Assembly: GCA_014925825.1 (NCBI GenBank) | Contig: JACGCK010000377.1 | Coordinates: 1-31,158, forward strand | DNA from: Pholiota molesta | Taxonomy: Eukaryota > Basidiomycota > Agaricomycetes > Agaricales > Strophariaceae | Direction: 5' to 3' | DNA length: 31,158 nucleotides | Part shown: positions 9,760 through 20,473 of the stretch, piece by piece | How the letters are laid out: the number at the start of each line of letters is the position of its first letter | How positions within the stretch are numbered: the first letter of the stretch is position 1 | Position numbers and translations under genes: made by a program | The notes under the pieces: model-generated | Database searches by the model: none | The model's input: the letters and a program-made list of their open reading frames with translations, nothing else | Told to the model about the DNA's origin: nothing

Positions 9760-10993
9760 CTAATACCACTTCTCGAATATAGCAATATCGTCCACATACA
9801 TGGCATGCGGGAATGAAACCCCGTTCTTCAAAGTGAAGGTATCGCCGCCCTCCGCAACGACCTCCGCAAGAATGTTAACAAACGATACTCCATCAAATGT
9901 CTCGGGTCCGACTTGCGCCGCATCAATCACAGACACGCCGTTCCAGAGAGCGGATACCAATGGGCCAGTGAGATTCGCCGGGGCGGGAGACAAATCGCTC
10001 ATGGTGTAGAAGAACGATATCACGTACGTCTTTCCAGCCACAGCATTGGTCGGCAAAGCGTAGGTCAGCGTCGAGCCGTAGGCGTAAGAATCGGGGGACG
10101 GCGGCGAGAAAAAGAAGAACGCGGAGGAGGTTCCACTGTGTGCGGGGTTATTATTGACGAGGACAAAATCGTAGGATGCTGGTACGAATCGGGTCCAGAA
10201 ATTGCTCGGCGTGAAAGGGCATCCATTGCTTTGGGTGACAATGCAGGTAAAGTCTTGGAATGAACCGTCTTGTATCAAGCTCTTGCGACTATAACCGCGG
10301 GACGCTGTTACGACGAGGTCGCCTTGGCCGGTGTTGGTTGCAGTGGAATTATCAGTGACTGTGTTGTACTAAATGATAAATTCAATTAGTATCTTTGAGC
10401 CTGATCAGACCTCAGATTTGATCACTGACCAAGCTACAGACATTGGTCGTCGCTGTCCCATTTACGACGGCGGTCCAAATGTTGAAAAAGATACAAGGTC
10501 CACTGGTCGAATCGAAGCCGCGTGTATTACAGGACGCTGCGCAAGCGTTTACGTCGTAGGTCGAGAGCGATACGAAGCCCATATACTGGAATCATTATGA
10601 AATTAGTTTTTAACACCAGGCCACCTAAGGTCCACTCACCCCATCAGCGTTATTGGCGGCTCCAGTAGGTCCAAATGTCAGCTCGAAGAACTTGGGCGTT
10701 GCACGAGCCTGCCTGGCCGAAAGTTGTATGTCCCTTGGGGTCCTTGCAGTGAGAGTCGTAAGCTGCGATATGTCAGAGAAGATACTATCGAAATCCGTTC
10801 GATTTCCGGGTGGCGTTGCAGGCTGTTCAAAACCAGCGGGAACACCATCCGGTATTATTGAATCTGTTCGCAGCAACATATCATTTGGCCGTTCGGACGT
10901 CAGATAGGAAATGAAAATATGGTTTGACGAACCTGCACGAGTAAGTGCTGCCAATACAAATCCTGTTATACCGAGAGCAATTGAAGACCGCAT
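9760..10993 (-). CDS. secreted protein with apple-like and jelly-roll (CBM-like) regions, copy B
   Basis: Exons 10993-10933, 10863-10640, 10585-10430 and 10368-9760 total 1050 nt (349 aa). I start at the internal ATG at 10993, because the signal peptide MRSSIALGITGFVLAALTRAG begins there. An in-frame ATG lies 33 bases upstream. The intron 10932-10864 is also an open frame, so it is easily missed, but its position equals that of the first intron in copy A. After the linker come FFELTFGPTGAANNADG, YMGFVSLSTYDVNACAASCN and NIWTAVVNGTATTNVCS, then the C-terminal beta-rich region from IQDGSFQDFTC to DDIAIFEKWY. Copies A and B are colinear over their whole length and most divergent in the linker. 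A role in binding extracellular glycans is inferred, not shown. Confidence 0.85.
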
Positions 10994-11828
10994 TACAGCG
11001 AGAGAAGCAGGTTGAAGATCAAACACAACGCGTCTGTGTATGAATCTTCGAAAATCCGCTTTTTAATGTAAATTGAAGATTCAAAAGCGCTGTGAAAATG
11101 GCCTCATTGGGAGGTTCGACCGTGAAGAGAAGTCCGAACTGTCAAGAATGATTGAACTTAAACAAGATTGACAGTAGGGTAAACATTCCGGGGGATGTAC
11201 TGGCTAAGAAAAGCCCCTTCGCTGGCGCGTGAGCATCGACCACAACGCGGGCATCTCAGCCAATGGACTTCTGGAACTTGAAAGTCTGGAGTTTCTAATT
11301 TTACGATCAGAACAAGATCAGAAGTTTGGACCAATCAGAGAACATAAAATGTATTGCAAGTGGCTGTGCGATTCTGAGTACCTTGAACTTGCCTTGAACC
11401 TTCGACGTTGTGCGCTGATGGCGGGAATCAATAAAAATAGAGCTTGAACAGAGGAAGTCTGCCACACAATCGCAACATGCGCTCTATGCTTTAATGCTAG
11501 CACCACCGATGGTCTCGACGGACGACTCAATGAATCCAGGCAGGACTGTATTTATAGACTACTAAGCATCGTGCTGAACTTAATGACTTGAGTAGAAGTT
11601 AGTAGACGAATTAGTAGCCGAATATTTTGAGAACATGTCGGTACAATGCCAGTACAGAGGTATGCCAGCACAGAGGAGGCTCGACGTTTGGAAAAAGGTA
11701 AATTTGCAGGCTACTCTATTCTAATAGATATCAGCCTAAGGCATAGGTGCTTTTCTTCAACATGTGGTTGGGCTGCTCAGCCAGGGAGCTTGTTCGATGT
11801 TACAATCCCTCCTTCACAATAGAAAGAC
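10994..11828. other. intergenic, no supported gene
   Basis: About 830 bases between the start of secreted copy B and the stop of the small secreted gene. An A/T-rich stretch at 11057-11070 (minus-strand ATTAAAAAG) may be the TATA element of copy B. Frames at 11229-11530 lack any recognisable features. Confidence 0.5.
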
Positions 11829-12396
11829 TCAAGGCTGATCGTCTGGCGCAATAAGAACCCGTTCGATGTCATTTTCATCCAGAAAAGTAAAGGATTCAGG
11901 TGCAATGCAGTTCTCGGAAGATGTGGAGTTTGAGCCGATTATGTCTGTACCATCGTCTTCTGGGGTAATAGTGGAATATTTAGCTGACATTACTATTTCG
12001 GGATCTTGTTAATCCTTTACGGTGGCCAGGTCAATAAGACTCACCAGCGAAATTAGGCGCTAGACATATGCCAGCAATGGCAGATCCGGACTGGGCGCCA
12101 GAGCATTCACCGTTTGACCACGCGGTTATGGTACCACTATCGAATCGAAATTAGATAATTAGCAAACAGAATGGCCGGGCGAGGCATTGAAACAATAGAA
12201 CGTACTCAGCTGTATCCAGCAACTTTACAGTTGCATAAACATTACTAACACTGCAGCATGCACCCAATTTTATTCCGCTGAACTGGACACTCGGCCCCAT
12301 GCATCCCGGATTTGGGTAGAAACAGATTGTCCCAGCGGAGACGAAGACGCTGAGGAATGTAGCGATTACCGTTGTGGTTTGAATGATGGGATGCAT
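11829..12396 (-). CDS. small secreted cysteine-containing protein, three exons
   Basis: Exons 12396-12206, 12136-12045 and 11992-11829 join in phase to 447 nt (148 aa). The start is supported by a clear signal peptide (MHPIIQTTTVIATFLSVFVSA) and by a TATA box 50 bases upstream. The mature protein carries six cysteines: ICFYPNPGC, GACCSV, GECSG and GICLAP. They are followed by an acidic, cysteine-poor tail (one further Cys) ending VLIAPDDQP. The spacing, with FSG before GACC and AWSNGEC after, recalls small beta-sandwich secreted proteins of fungi such as crystallin-like folds. That is a weak inference, and I assign no function. The acidic tail of about 50 residues, encoded by its own exon, is unusual for a small disulfide-rich protein. 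The next gene upstream on this side, TFIIE alpha, is divergent. Confidence 0.75.
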
Positions 12397-12445
12397 ACGG
12401 ACTCGGAGGATGTCCGGTAAATTACATTCTTTCTAGACGTTGCGG

Positions 12446-12454
12446 CTTTATATA
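12446..12454 (-). promoter_or_regulatory. TATA box of the small secreted protein gene
   Basis: Minus-strand TATATAAAG, 50 bases before the start codon at 12396. It matches the TATA consensus and fits an inducible-type secreted-protein promoter. Confidence 0.65.
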
Positions 12455-13124
12455 CCTGGGTAAACTCCATAGGGAGATTATGTTTCATGTATTTGCATAA
12501 ATGTGGGAGACGGGAGATCACATGCAAGACATAACTGAAGCTTGAAGTTATAGTAGGTTATCCGCCACGATAACTTGGTATTTCTTTCGTTATCTTACCA
12601 AGCATATACAGATACAGAAGCATCGGGTTTCCTAGAAATATACAATTGAAAAAGCTGAAAGAAATTGTGGGGGGAAATAAGCAATTCTAGGTTCACTCGA
12701 AAGAGGCGCCCGTGCTCCACAGAGCCTCCACTCTCTGCAGTCACTTGAAAATCGGGTCAAAAGTGAATTTGTACTGAGGCAATTCGGGAATTACGTGAAT
12801 TTTTTTTTGAGACAGTATACAAAGTGAAAAGGGTCAAAGTGATTAGATACAGGATTCCTGGTAATATTCCTTTGTCTTTCGGCGCTAAAATAGGGTGAGC
12901 AGACAGGCCAATCTTGATGACATCAGCACTGTTTGCTTTTTTGGATGCAGACAAATAAAGACGTCTTTGTGGCAGTGGAATCTCGGTACCGGCTTTCCTC
13001 TCAATTTCTTCCACAACTTCGAGTCGATTTCGACGACAGTCCATTGGTTCTTACTGCAGGACTCGTTCGATTGCCGTCACTTGTTGTCGGCCCCATACTC
13101 AACGCGGCCGTAGGGCCCTGACTC
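12455..13124. other. divergent intergenic region
   Basis: About 670 bases between the divergent small secreted gene and TFIIE alpha. Open frames at 12757-13121 occur on both strands but carry no motif. A GGGGGG-flanked purine stretch at 12660-12680 and an A/T run at 12799-12808 are visible, without an assigned role. Confidence 0.5.
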
Positions 13125-14953
13125 ATGGCTACGAAGGAGGACCAAGAAACGCTGCGACTCCTCGTACAACATGTCTCGCGAGCTTTTTATGAGCCGAAAT
13201 TTACCATTATCATGGATCAGCTCGCAAGGCATCCAGTGTATGTATACAAGCCCATGGTTTCTAACTGTTTTTGAACTTCTTGCAGCCTCAAGGACGATGA
13301 TTTGGCTGGCCGCATGGGACTGCAGCCCAAGGAGCTGAATAAGGTTATCGCAGTCCTTGCGAATGACTCGCTCGTTAAAATGTGCGTATTCGACTTGATT
13401 ACAGGTGCTTGTCTGACCGTTCTGCTTAGCTATCGCCAAAATGAGCTCAAGGAAGGCGCTCAACGGAGTGTTGGAAAGCAATACTACTACATCGATTACG
13501 AGCATTTTTGCAACGTTGTCAAGTGGAGGGTCGCAAAAATGAGACACATCATTGATTCTACCTTGCGTAATGTGCGTACTATCTTCTCGTATTCCAGATT
13601 CATCCTAATTTGTCAATAGGAACTTGACAACAAAGGGTATATTTGCCCTCAATGCAAGCAGTCGTATTCACCTTTGGAGGTGGACAAGTTGATGGATTTT
13701 GCGCGTGGAATCCTGGTCTGTGAGATATGCCATGCGGAGGTGGTGGATAACGAGAACGCCGAGAGCGTGCTGGGGAGCAAGGACCGGATGCAGCGGTTTA
13801 ACAACCAAATGCGGTTCATCCGCGAGGGCCTGCAGAAAAGCGAGGCTATGATCCTGCCGGCCTTCGACGTTGCGGCATGGATCAAGAACAACCCTTCCGA
13901 GTCGGATAAAAAAGCGTTGACCGCTACGGGTGGGCTCAAGGTCGCCGGCGCGGATGGCGGCCGCAAGGAGGACGAGGGCGTGGGGGTGATGATGGCGATG
14001 GACAAGGACGAGTCGACGCGCAGGCTGGAGCGGGACGCAGAGGCCGAGGTGAAGAGGCAGCAGAATGCCCTGCCGGCGTGGCATCTGAAGAGTACGATCA
14101 CCGGAGACTTGACCGCTCTGGGAGTGAAGGAGAGTGTGCGAGAGGCGGCAATGAATGGCAACGTCCCGATGTCGAACGACGATATTTTGAAAGGGCTTGG
14201 GGTTGTGGGTGGATCTTCAAGATCACAGACAACCATGCAGGCATATACTGGGGTCATGGAGGACGTGAAGCCGGTTGTGGATGTCGAATCTGATCGTAAA
14301 TTTCATCTTTCTTTTTATCGTCTTCGCATCTCACACCTCTTACTTTCTATCTAGTGTACGATAAATACTATGCAAAACTTGTTGCTTCGTCTGCGGCTGC
14401 ATCGGCGCAAGTCACCCCCACTGCCACGGGTTTCCCTTCATCGTCTTCCAACTCCCCAGATTTCCCCAATGTAGAAGAAGAAGAGGAAGATAAAAAGCCG
14501 AACGTGGAATACCTCGACTCGCTGAACGCTTATCGCAAGCGATCAAGAAGTCAGGAAGACGTCGGCGCTGCGACGAAGATAAAACATGCCAAGGTAGAAA
14601 CTGTTGTCAACGGTTTTGCCAATGGCAATGGCATCCCCAACGGGCATATTGAAGTCAATGGGCATGCGCGCTTGAACGGGACCACTGTCGTGTCCAGTTT
14701 TGCAGCGGAAGCTAGTGATGCACTTATGACATACTACGAAAGCGCTGCAGCAGAGCCCGAGGAACCACAGGATGATCCCATAGTCAATGGTGAGTGGATA
14801 GCAAGTTTTTTCTTTGAGATGTGAATTCATCTGACGTGTTTCATAGTGAATGGCGTTCCTAAACCGTATTCGCAAGTGACAGAAGAAGACCATGATTTGA
14901 TGACCCCGGATGAATACATGGCGTATTTCGAGATCCTACAGGCGCGATCATGA
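13125..14953 (+). CDS. TFA1: transcription initiation factor TFIIE, alpha subunit
   Basis: General RNA polymerase II factor that joins the pre-initiation complex and recruits and stimulates TFIIH. Exons 13125-13237, 13286-13381, 13430-13571, 13620-14295, 14355-14789 and 14847-14953 give 1569 nt (522 aa), in the size range of fungal TFIIE alpha. The N-terminal winged-helix region is visible as LLVQHVSRAFYEPKFTIIMD, then LAGRMGLQPKELNKVIAVL and YRQNELKEG. The zinc ribbon follows as CPQC and CEIC about 30 residues apart (residues about 125-155). The long acidic and variable middle ends in the conserved C-terminal block VNGVPKPYSQVTEEDHDLM and TPDEYMAYFEILQ. All introns are 48-59 nt with GT-AG ends. 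Intron positions were chosen so that the winged helix (VLKDDDLAGRM, KIYRQNE) reads through. It is a single-copy housekeeping gene and a good anchor for species assignment. Confidence 0.95.
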
Positions 14954-16327
14954 TCTCACGCATGACTTGGGAGCACGTCCTGCTTGGATTAACGTTTTCG
15001 ATACGACACTTTCTCCGACGAACTCCTTCCCCTCTTTCCCAATTCCCGAGCGCTAGCTCGTATCTTAGCGCGGCGAGGGCTACCGACTCTTCCCCACCGC
15101 TTGCATTTTTTTCACGTGGTATCGCTTTTGCTCGCGGCTGACTGATGTCACTCAGCAAAGCTTTCGGTAGTGGAAACGCTGGTATCGCGTTTGTATAGGA
15201 GATATCTAGGGTGGTCGTGGTCGAGTAGATGAGCTGAGTCTCTTTATATTTATCGGTGCAGGTTAGACAATTCGTTCGGTCTGTGTGTACTTACTTTACG
15301 ATCTGTACTACCTAGTATAATCCTGAGCGGTTCTCTATACCGCTGGGAGTGTATCCATTTTGGCTAATTAATCAAATCTTTCGATAAACGCCACAGATGT
15401 TATTCACTGCATATCGTTTTGGATACTTTCGTCTAGCATAATATCTGACTCCGCCGACAAGTCTTATCGAAATGATCACCTCAAATTACTATGGAATAAC
15501 AAGTTTCGATGACAGTCATGTCAGCTCAACATTGCACGATTGCCCCCAACGATCTGACGAACACTGTGCGGAATAATCGTTTCATACTCTACGTCCTTCA
15601 AGAACTGCATATGCATCGCGCCTGATCCTATTGCTCTGCTAAATGGGAATACCATCGAGCAGTTTCTTTACCATCCTAGATTGTCAAGCCGTATACTTTT
15701 CACGCCAAGAATGGGAAGATGTAGGAAGATGTCGACAACGGCGATTCGGAGGAACTTCCGGTATTTGTCCGGCTAGTAACTCCCTCTGTACCTACGGTGG
15801 TAAGTCTTTATCAGTATCAGGCTGTATTAGGTGCTAACTTCTTGTCGACTTCTCAGCTTCTTCTCGACGATTTTAGGTTTTTAAGTTGAAAAGATTCCGC
15901 AGTCCTCGTTGGGGCCATTTGTCGATCCTTTTTGCTTGGCTGGCCAAGTCTCTCCGCCTCTCTCTGAACAAGCGCTCAGCGCGCAATTTCCATTTTCTCC
16001 GGCCAGGTTTTGAGATGCTGTCTTCGTCGATGAATCCCGTATTTTCTGAGCCTATTTTGTTAGAGTTATACTTTCAATCAGGAGCGTAAAGGGTGACCTA
16101 CGTCCCGCGAAGTAGAGCTCATTGCCCCTCCGAGTCATTATTGATAAGTACATAGGCGCGCGTCGCGCGCCGCAGCGCGGAAGTTTCAATTAAGCTATCT
16201 CTTGTCGTCCGATCGGCTTTCTACGCCATCTCTAACGCCCGAACTCGACCGACCCGTCCAATTTCAATTTAATTTTCAAAAAGCCGTAGTCACAACCTGT
16301 CACAACTCACAAGAAAATATAAAACCC
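14954..16327. other. gene-poor spacer downstream of TFIIE
   Basis: About 1.4 kb without a supportable gene. Frames such as 15643-15837 and 15886-16089 are short and lack motifs. I see no tRNA B-box consensus and no terminal inverted repeats. A perfect GC-rich palindrome at 16155-16171 is listed separately. Confidence 0.5.
16155..16171. repeat. perfect 17-base GC palindrome
   Basis: GGCGCGCG, one central T, then CGCGCGCC: both arms are fully complementary. It stands out in AT-richer spacer DNA about 160 bases upstream of an orphan TATA box. It could be a protein-binding site or a CpG-rich chance hairpin. No function is assigned. Confidence 0.6.
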
Positions 16328-16335
16328 TATAAATA
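16328..16335 (+). promoter_or_regulatory. orphan TATA box
   Basis: TATAAATA on the plus strand, 55 bases before the ATG at 16390, the same geometry as real genes in this window. No recognisable gene follows, so it may drive a short or non-coding transcript. Confidence 0.35.
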
Positions 16336-16389
16336 GACACATCTCTTTCTGAAGGTATATTCTGGTATATTACGCGCTGGTCGTGTGAT

Positions 16390-16620
16390 ATGCCGTTATG
16401 TACTAGGTTTGCAAATAACGCAGGCCTTCTAGAAGCAGCTCCAGGCTACGGGGTCTACAAACGTCTATATGTGTTCACCCGGACATCAGCTGCAAGCCTG
16501 CAACGTCTACTACGGTGTCTACCCTCCCCGCATCCGAAATGCCCGCATGGCCTGTGGCACGGATTCATACAGCCCCGGACCAGTCCGGACTGTGCCCGCT
16601 CTTTTTCTGATCAGGACTAG
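16390..16620 (+). CDS. candidate small ORF behind an orphan TATA box
   Basis: First ATG after the TATAAATA at 16328; a 76-codon frame with no family resemblance and no signal peptide. An overlapping frame (16469-16735) has a cysteine-containing stretch beginning MCSPGHQLQACNVYYGVYP that looks somewhat more protein-like. If the locus is real it may be spliced across these frames. It could equally be chance or a non-coding transcript. Confidence 0.2.
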   Translation: MPLCTRFANNAGLLEAAPGYGVYKRLYVFTRTSAASLQRLLRCLPSPHPKCPHGLWHGFIQPRTSPDCARSFSDQD

Positions 16621-16735
16621 AGCGTATTGTTATCGTGAATTCCTAGTTCTACAGCTTTTATCCGTGCTTCGGCATCGGCATGAGCATTCTGTAGCAACTC
16701 GCCTATTTTCGCGCACACGATACGATGGATTCTAG

Positions 16736-17509
16736 GGATGGTGGAAATGTAGCAAGAGCTTGTGGACGAGTATGAGCCAGTATGTAGCGACCATACAACC
16801 TGTGTAGAGAGGATTCACATGCCAAGGTTGGCAGCCTGTTCCGAAAAACGCTGAAAAACGCCAAACGGAGAATGTCAGCTATTTATAGCAAATCAGGCTG
16901 GGCTCCTGACATTCGTGCATGTGTAGAACTTGCAATTGCTGTAATTGCATCGTATGTATAGACATGATACGAGTGCGAAAATCAATACCTTTCGCATATC
17001 TTTGATTTGGGGTGTTCTGGCGTGCTACACTGTGATGGAGCGCAAATATGTGACAATCGGTTCGTGATAGCGGACGACCGCATGGAAAAACAAGCGGAAG
17101 TAGAGATAGTGAGCCATCTGCCCAACCAGCCTGTCCGTCCATTGGGAAAGGCCAGAAATCCATAGTCAAAGGCCTGATAACAGACTTGACTATGTCAGTT
17201 AGCACTGGGTTAGCACCACCGCTATTGTGCATTTCAGCGGTGGTAGTGCGAAATTCGTTCTTGGGCGGTGTTCTATAAATAACGCAACGCCAACGCACCA
17301 TGTGGACCCACTGTCGTGAGTGGAGATAGACTTTAGATTGGACCACAAATTTATCCCAAAAAATCAAACATCCTTCGTTCCTGGGCTTATCTCTCGGTAT
17401 GGAAATAAGATTTCGGGCATGTCCAGACTTTGCCCCGGATCGGTCCTTCCCACCTCACCGATCTGTGGAGGGGCATATGTACATTCACTGCCGGAATAAA
17501 TTGTAGCCG
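16736..17509. other. intergenic, upstream of the peptide transporter
   Basis: About 770 bases of transporter upstream region. A 162-codon minus-strand frame (16879-17367) has no motif, and frames of that length are expected by chance in a window this size. I see no other element. Confidence 0.5.
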
Positions 17510-17517
17510 TATATATA
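17510..17517 (+). promoter_or_regulatory. TATA box of the peptide transporter gene
   Basis: TATATATA 93-100 bases upstream of the chosen start at 17610. A transcript starting about 30 bases downstream would begin near 17540, past the alternative upstream in-frame ATG at 17535. This favours 17610. Confidence 0.55.
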
Positions 17518-17609
17518 GTCCTCTGTGCGCCTGATTGAATAGTTTCCCCTTCTTTCGAGACTCCACGCTCCGCGCATACCCCACCGCGGCCCCTCTGCTG
17601 TTCTTCACT

Positions 17610-20012
17610 ATGAACAAATCCCCAGAGGACATCGCGGCTCTTTCTGCCATCGAAGTCGATGCCAAGAAGCATAGCATCGAGTATTCTTCGGAGAAGCACT
17701 CAGAAATCGATCTCCATCCTGAGTCTGACGGTATCCACGATGGTCTAGAGTTTCCAACTGAGGAGGAGAGAGAGACCCTGCGCCGTGTGCCCGACTCCAT
17801 CCCATGGGCAGCTTACCGTGAGTATTGTCGACCCCAACGTCAGCTATCCTTATCTCACACCTCGTGCTACAGTCATTGCCATTGTTGAATTTGCGGAGCG
17901 CTTTTCAGTGCGTATCTTCCCTCTGTCATGAAAAAACTGTAACCGAACCTTTCTCCCTCAAGTTCTACGGCTCTAGCGTCGTCTTCGTGAGTTTTTAACA
18001 TACTTTTACGTTGTCTGGAGTACAGTTCATTGACATTGCTCCGCGTAGACAAATTTCATTCAACGGTCGCTGCCGCCAGGCTCACACACTGGAGCAGCAG
18101 GGCTCAATGGCCAAGCTGGTGCCCTGGGTATGGGACAGCGTGCGTCGACCGGTCTGACGACGTTCTACCAATTCTGGTGAGCCTAGAGGTTCTCTTGTCG
18201 GTGGCAATTTTTTGCTGACGGTTATCGTGCTTATGTCAGGTGCTATGTAACTCCGCTGCTGGGAGCATACATCGCCGACGCCCACTGGGGTCGATACAAG
18301 ACCATCTGCTGGGCCGTCGTCATCGCCTTGGTCGGCCACATCATCCTCATCCTCTCAGCCATCCCCCAGGTCATTGGTGGTCATGGTGCCATTGGAGCCT
18401 TTTGTGTCGCATTGGTCGTGATGGGTTTCGGTGAGACAAATTCCATCTCTTTTGGTAGGCATCATAGCTAATTTAAATCCACAAAGGTACTGGAATGTTC
18501 AAGGCCAACATCTCGCCTTTGGTCGCCGAGCAATATAAGCGCACCAAGTTGTTCGTTATCACGACCAAGAGCGGCGAGCGCGTCATCGTGGATCCATCAT
18601 TGACGACCCTGCGCGTTTACATGGTAATATTCCTTTTTGGTTCATTCAGCCCATATTAAATTCCTTGATTTAGTACTTCTACGAATTGATAAACATCGGT
18701 GCCCTCATCGGTCAAATTGGAATGACCTATTCCGAAAAGGCGAGCACTCTATATCTTGATCCACCGCAAGAAAATGCTTACATTGGCCTTCTAGTTCGTT
18801 GGCTTCTGGCTCGCATATACCCTACCCACCGTCGTCTTCTTGCTTTGCCCCCTTATCCTATGGTTCGGCCGCAATCGCTATCAACACACTCCCCCCACTG
18901 GATCCGTCCTTGCTACGTCTATCCGCCTATTCCGTCACGCATCTCGCGGAAAGTGGAGTCTGAACCCCGTCACCACCTACCGCAATCTCACTGCCGAAGG
19001 TTTCTGGGAAGATGCTAAGCCAAGCAAATTTGTCGGAACGAGGCCCGCGTGGATGAACTTCGATGACCAGTGGGTTGACGAAGTGAAGCGTGGTCTCAAA
19101 GCTTGCGCCGTTTTCCTCTGGTATCCCATCTACTGTGAGTAGGACGTCCTGAATATTGTCCTGCGATAGCGTGCTCATTTATATTTTCATAGGGCTTACA
19201 TACAACCAGTTGAACAACAACTTGACATCACAGGCCGCTACTATGTCTCTTCATGGAATTCCTAACGACGTTCTTTCAAATCTCGATCCATTCGCTCTCA
19301 TTATCCTAATCCCCATCTGTGACTTGTTTGTAAGTTGGCGTCATCCAATTCAAATACCACTTTGACCTAATATCGGTCGTACAGATCTACCCAGGTCTCC
19401 GCCGTATGGGTCTCAACTTTACTGCCCTCAAGAAGATCACCCTCGGCTTCTTCACCGGTTCCGCCGCCATGATCTGGGCTGCCGTACTGCAACACTACAT
19501 CTACAAGACCAACCCCTGCGGTGAACAGGCATCCCTCTGTGCAGATGTGTCGCCCCTCAACGTTTGGATTCAGAGCGGATCGTGAGTACCTCTTCTCGTA
19601 TAAAAACCTCGGCGACGCGAGACTGAACATATTCCTCTTCTAGATATATCTTGATCGCCATCTCCGAAATCCTGGCTTCGATCACTGGTCTTGAGTACGC
19701 CTTCACCAAGGCGCCCAAAAATATGCGCTCGCTCGTCATGTCCGTCTTCCTGTTCATGTCCGCCCTGTCTTCCGCCCTCGGCGAAGCCTTCGTCTGTGCG
19801 TATACCCCCATCTCCTCTGTCCATGCCAGAACACATACTCATGCACGTTCCGATCTACAGCGCTTTCTGCTGATCCCTTGCTGGTGTGGAACTACGGCGT
19901 CATGGCCGTCCTCGCTGGCGTTTCGGGCATTCTGTTCTGGTGGTCCGTCCGCGACCTCGACGCCAAGGAGGATGAGCTCAACAACTTGGCGGAGGGCCAT
20001 GTCGAGGCTTAA
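17610..20012 (+). CDS. PTR2: proton-coupled oligopeptide transporter (POT/PTR2 family)
   Basis: Plasma-membrane symporter importing di- and tripeptides with protons, of the major facilitator type with about 12 membrane helices. Twelve exons (17610-17817, 17873-17907, 17963-17986, 18049-18176, 18240-18430, 18487-18623, 18674-18739, 18795-19134, 19193-19329, 19385-19581, 19644-19795, 19861-20012) give 1767 nt (588 aa), a normal length. Signatures: the proton-coupling ExxER motif (E75, E78, R79) in EFAERFSFYG, split over exons 2 and 3; the TPLLGAYIADAHWGRYKTI loop; GTGMFKANISPLVAEQY; and NQLNNNLTSQAATM near the start of the C-terminal half. A hydrophilic N-terminus of about 65 residues precedes the first helix. 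Exon 3 is only 24 nt. Intron 18740-18794 uses a GC donor, because the frame needs EK joined to FVGFWLAY. No break is seen. Fungal PTR2 genes are commonly controlled by nitrogen source, but I see no specific site here. Confidence 0.94.
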
Positions 20013-20473
20013 GCGTATGAGCCATTGCTTTTAATGTATGACTTGTACATGTCTCTGTAATGCTCCATGCCCTATGATTTCCTGTTCCTGGAGATCGATC
20101 CATCTGGAATTCATGCGTCTAATGCGTTTCACTAATTAGAACATGGAATTCTTTACTGTGTATTTGTAGGCTATAGGTAATAATTATCTGACTGTTTGAT
20201 ATCCCATAACGATGTCGAGTGTAATGGAAAGCGAAGTCAAGGAAATCGGTCTTTTAAAATTTGATGCTCTCGGTTCTCGGCCAGAGAATTATGTCGTCAT
20301 GACCGGGATCCATGCCAGCTTGTACATTGTCTCCTAGCCTGCTGGCATGCTTGCATCATTTAACATTTTAACACTGATTTTGTCCGCAGCACTGAAGGGT
20401 CGTATAAGTAAACAAGCCAATTTATTTCTGCGCGCTGATAAGGGCCAAGTCTTCTAGATAGATGGTCTAAAAA
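20013..20473. other. intergenic between convergent transporter and GFA-domain gene
   Basis: 460 bases containing two 3' ends. No open frame, repeat or RNA gene is evident. Confidence 0.55.

Noticed and set aside
10625..11026. Reading the first exon of secreted copy B as one 133-residue protein
   Set aside because: It reads through two introns; copy A shows the intron after the signal peptide, and removal restores alignment of both copies.
13649..14257. 202-codon minus-strand frame opposite TFIIE alpha
   Set aside because: It lies fully antisense to the zinc-ribbon and acidic region of TFIIE, which explains the absence of stops.
16879..17367. 162-codon minus-strand open frame upstream of the transporter
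   Set aside because: No recognisable feature and no splice or promoter support; likely chance.
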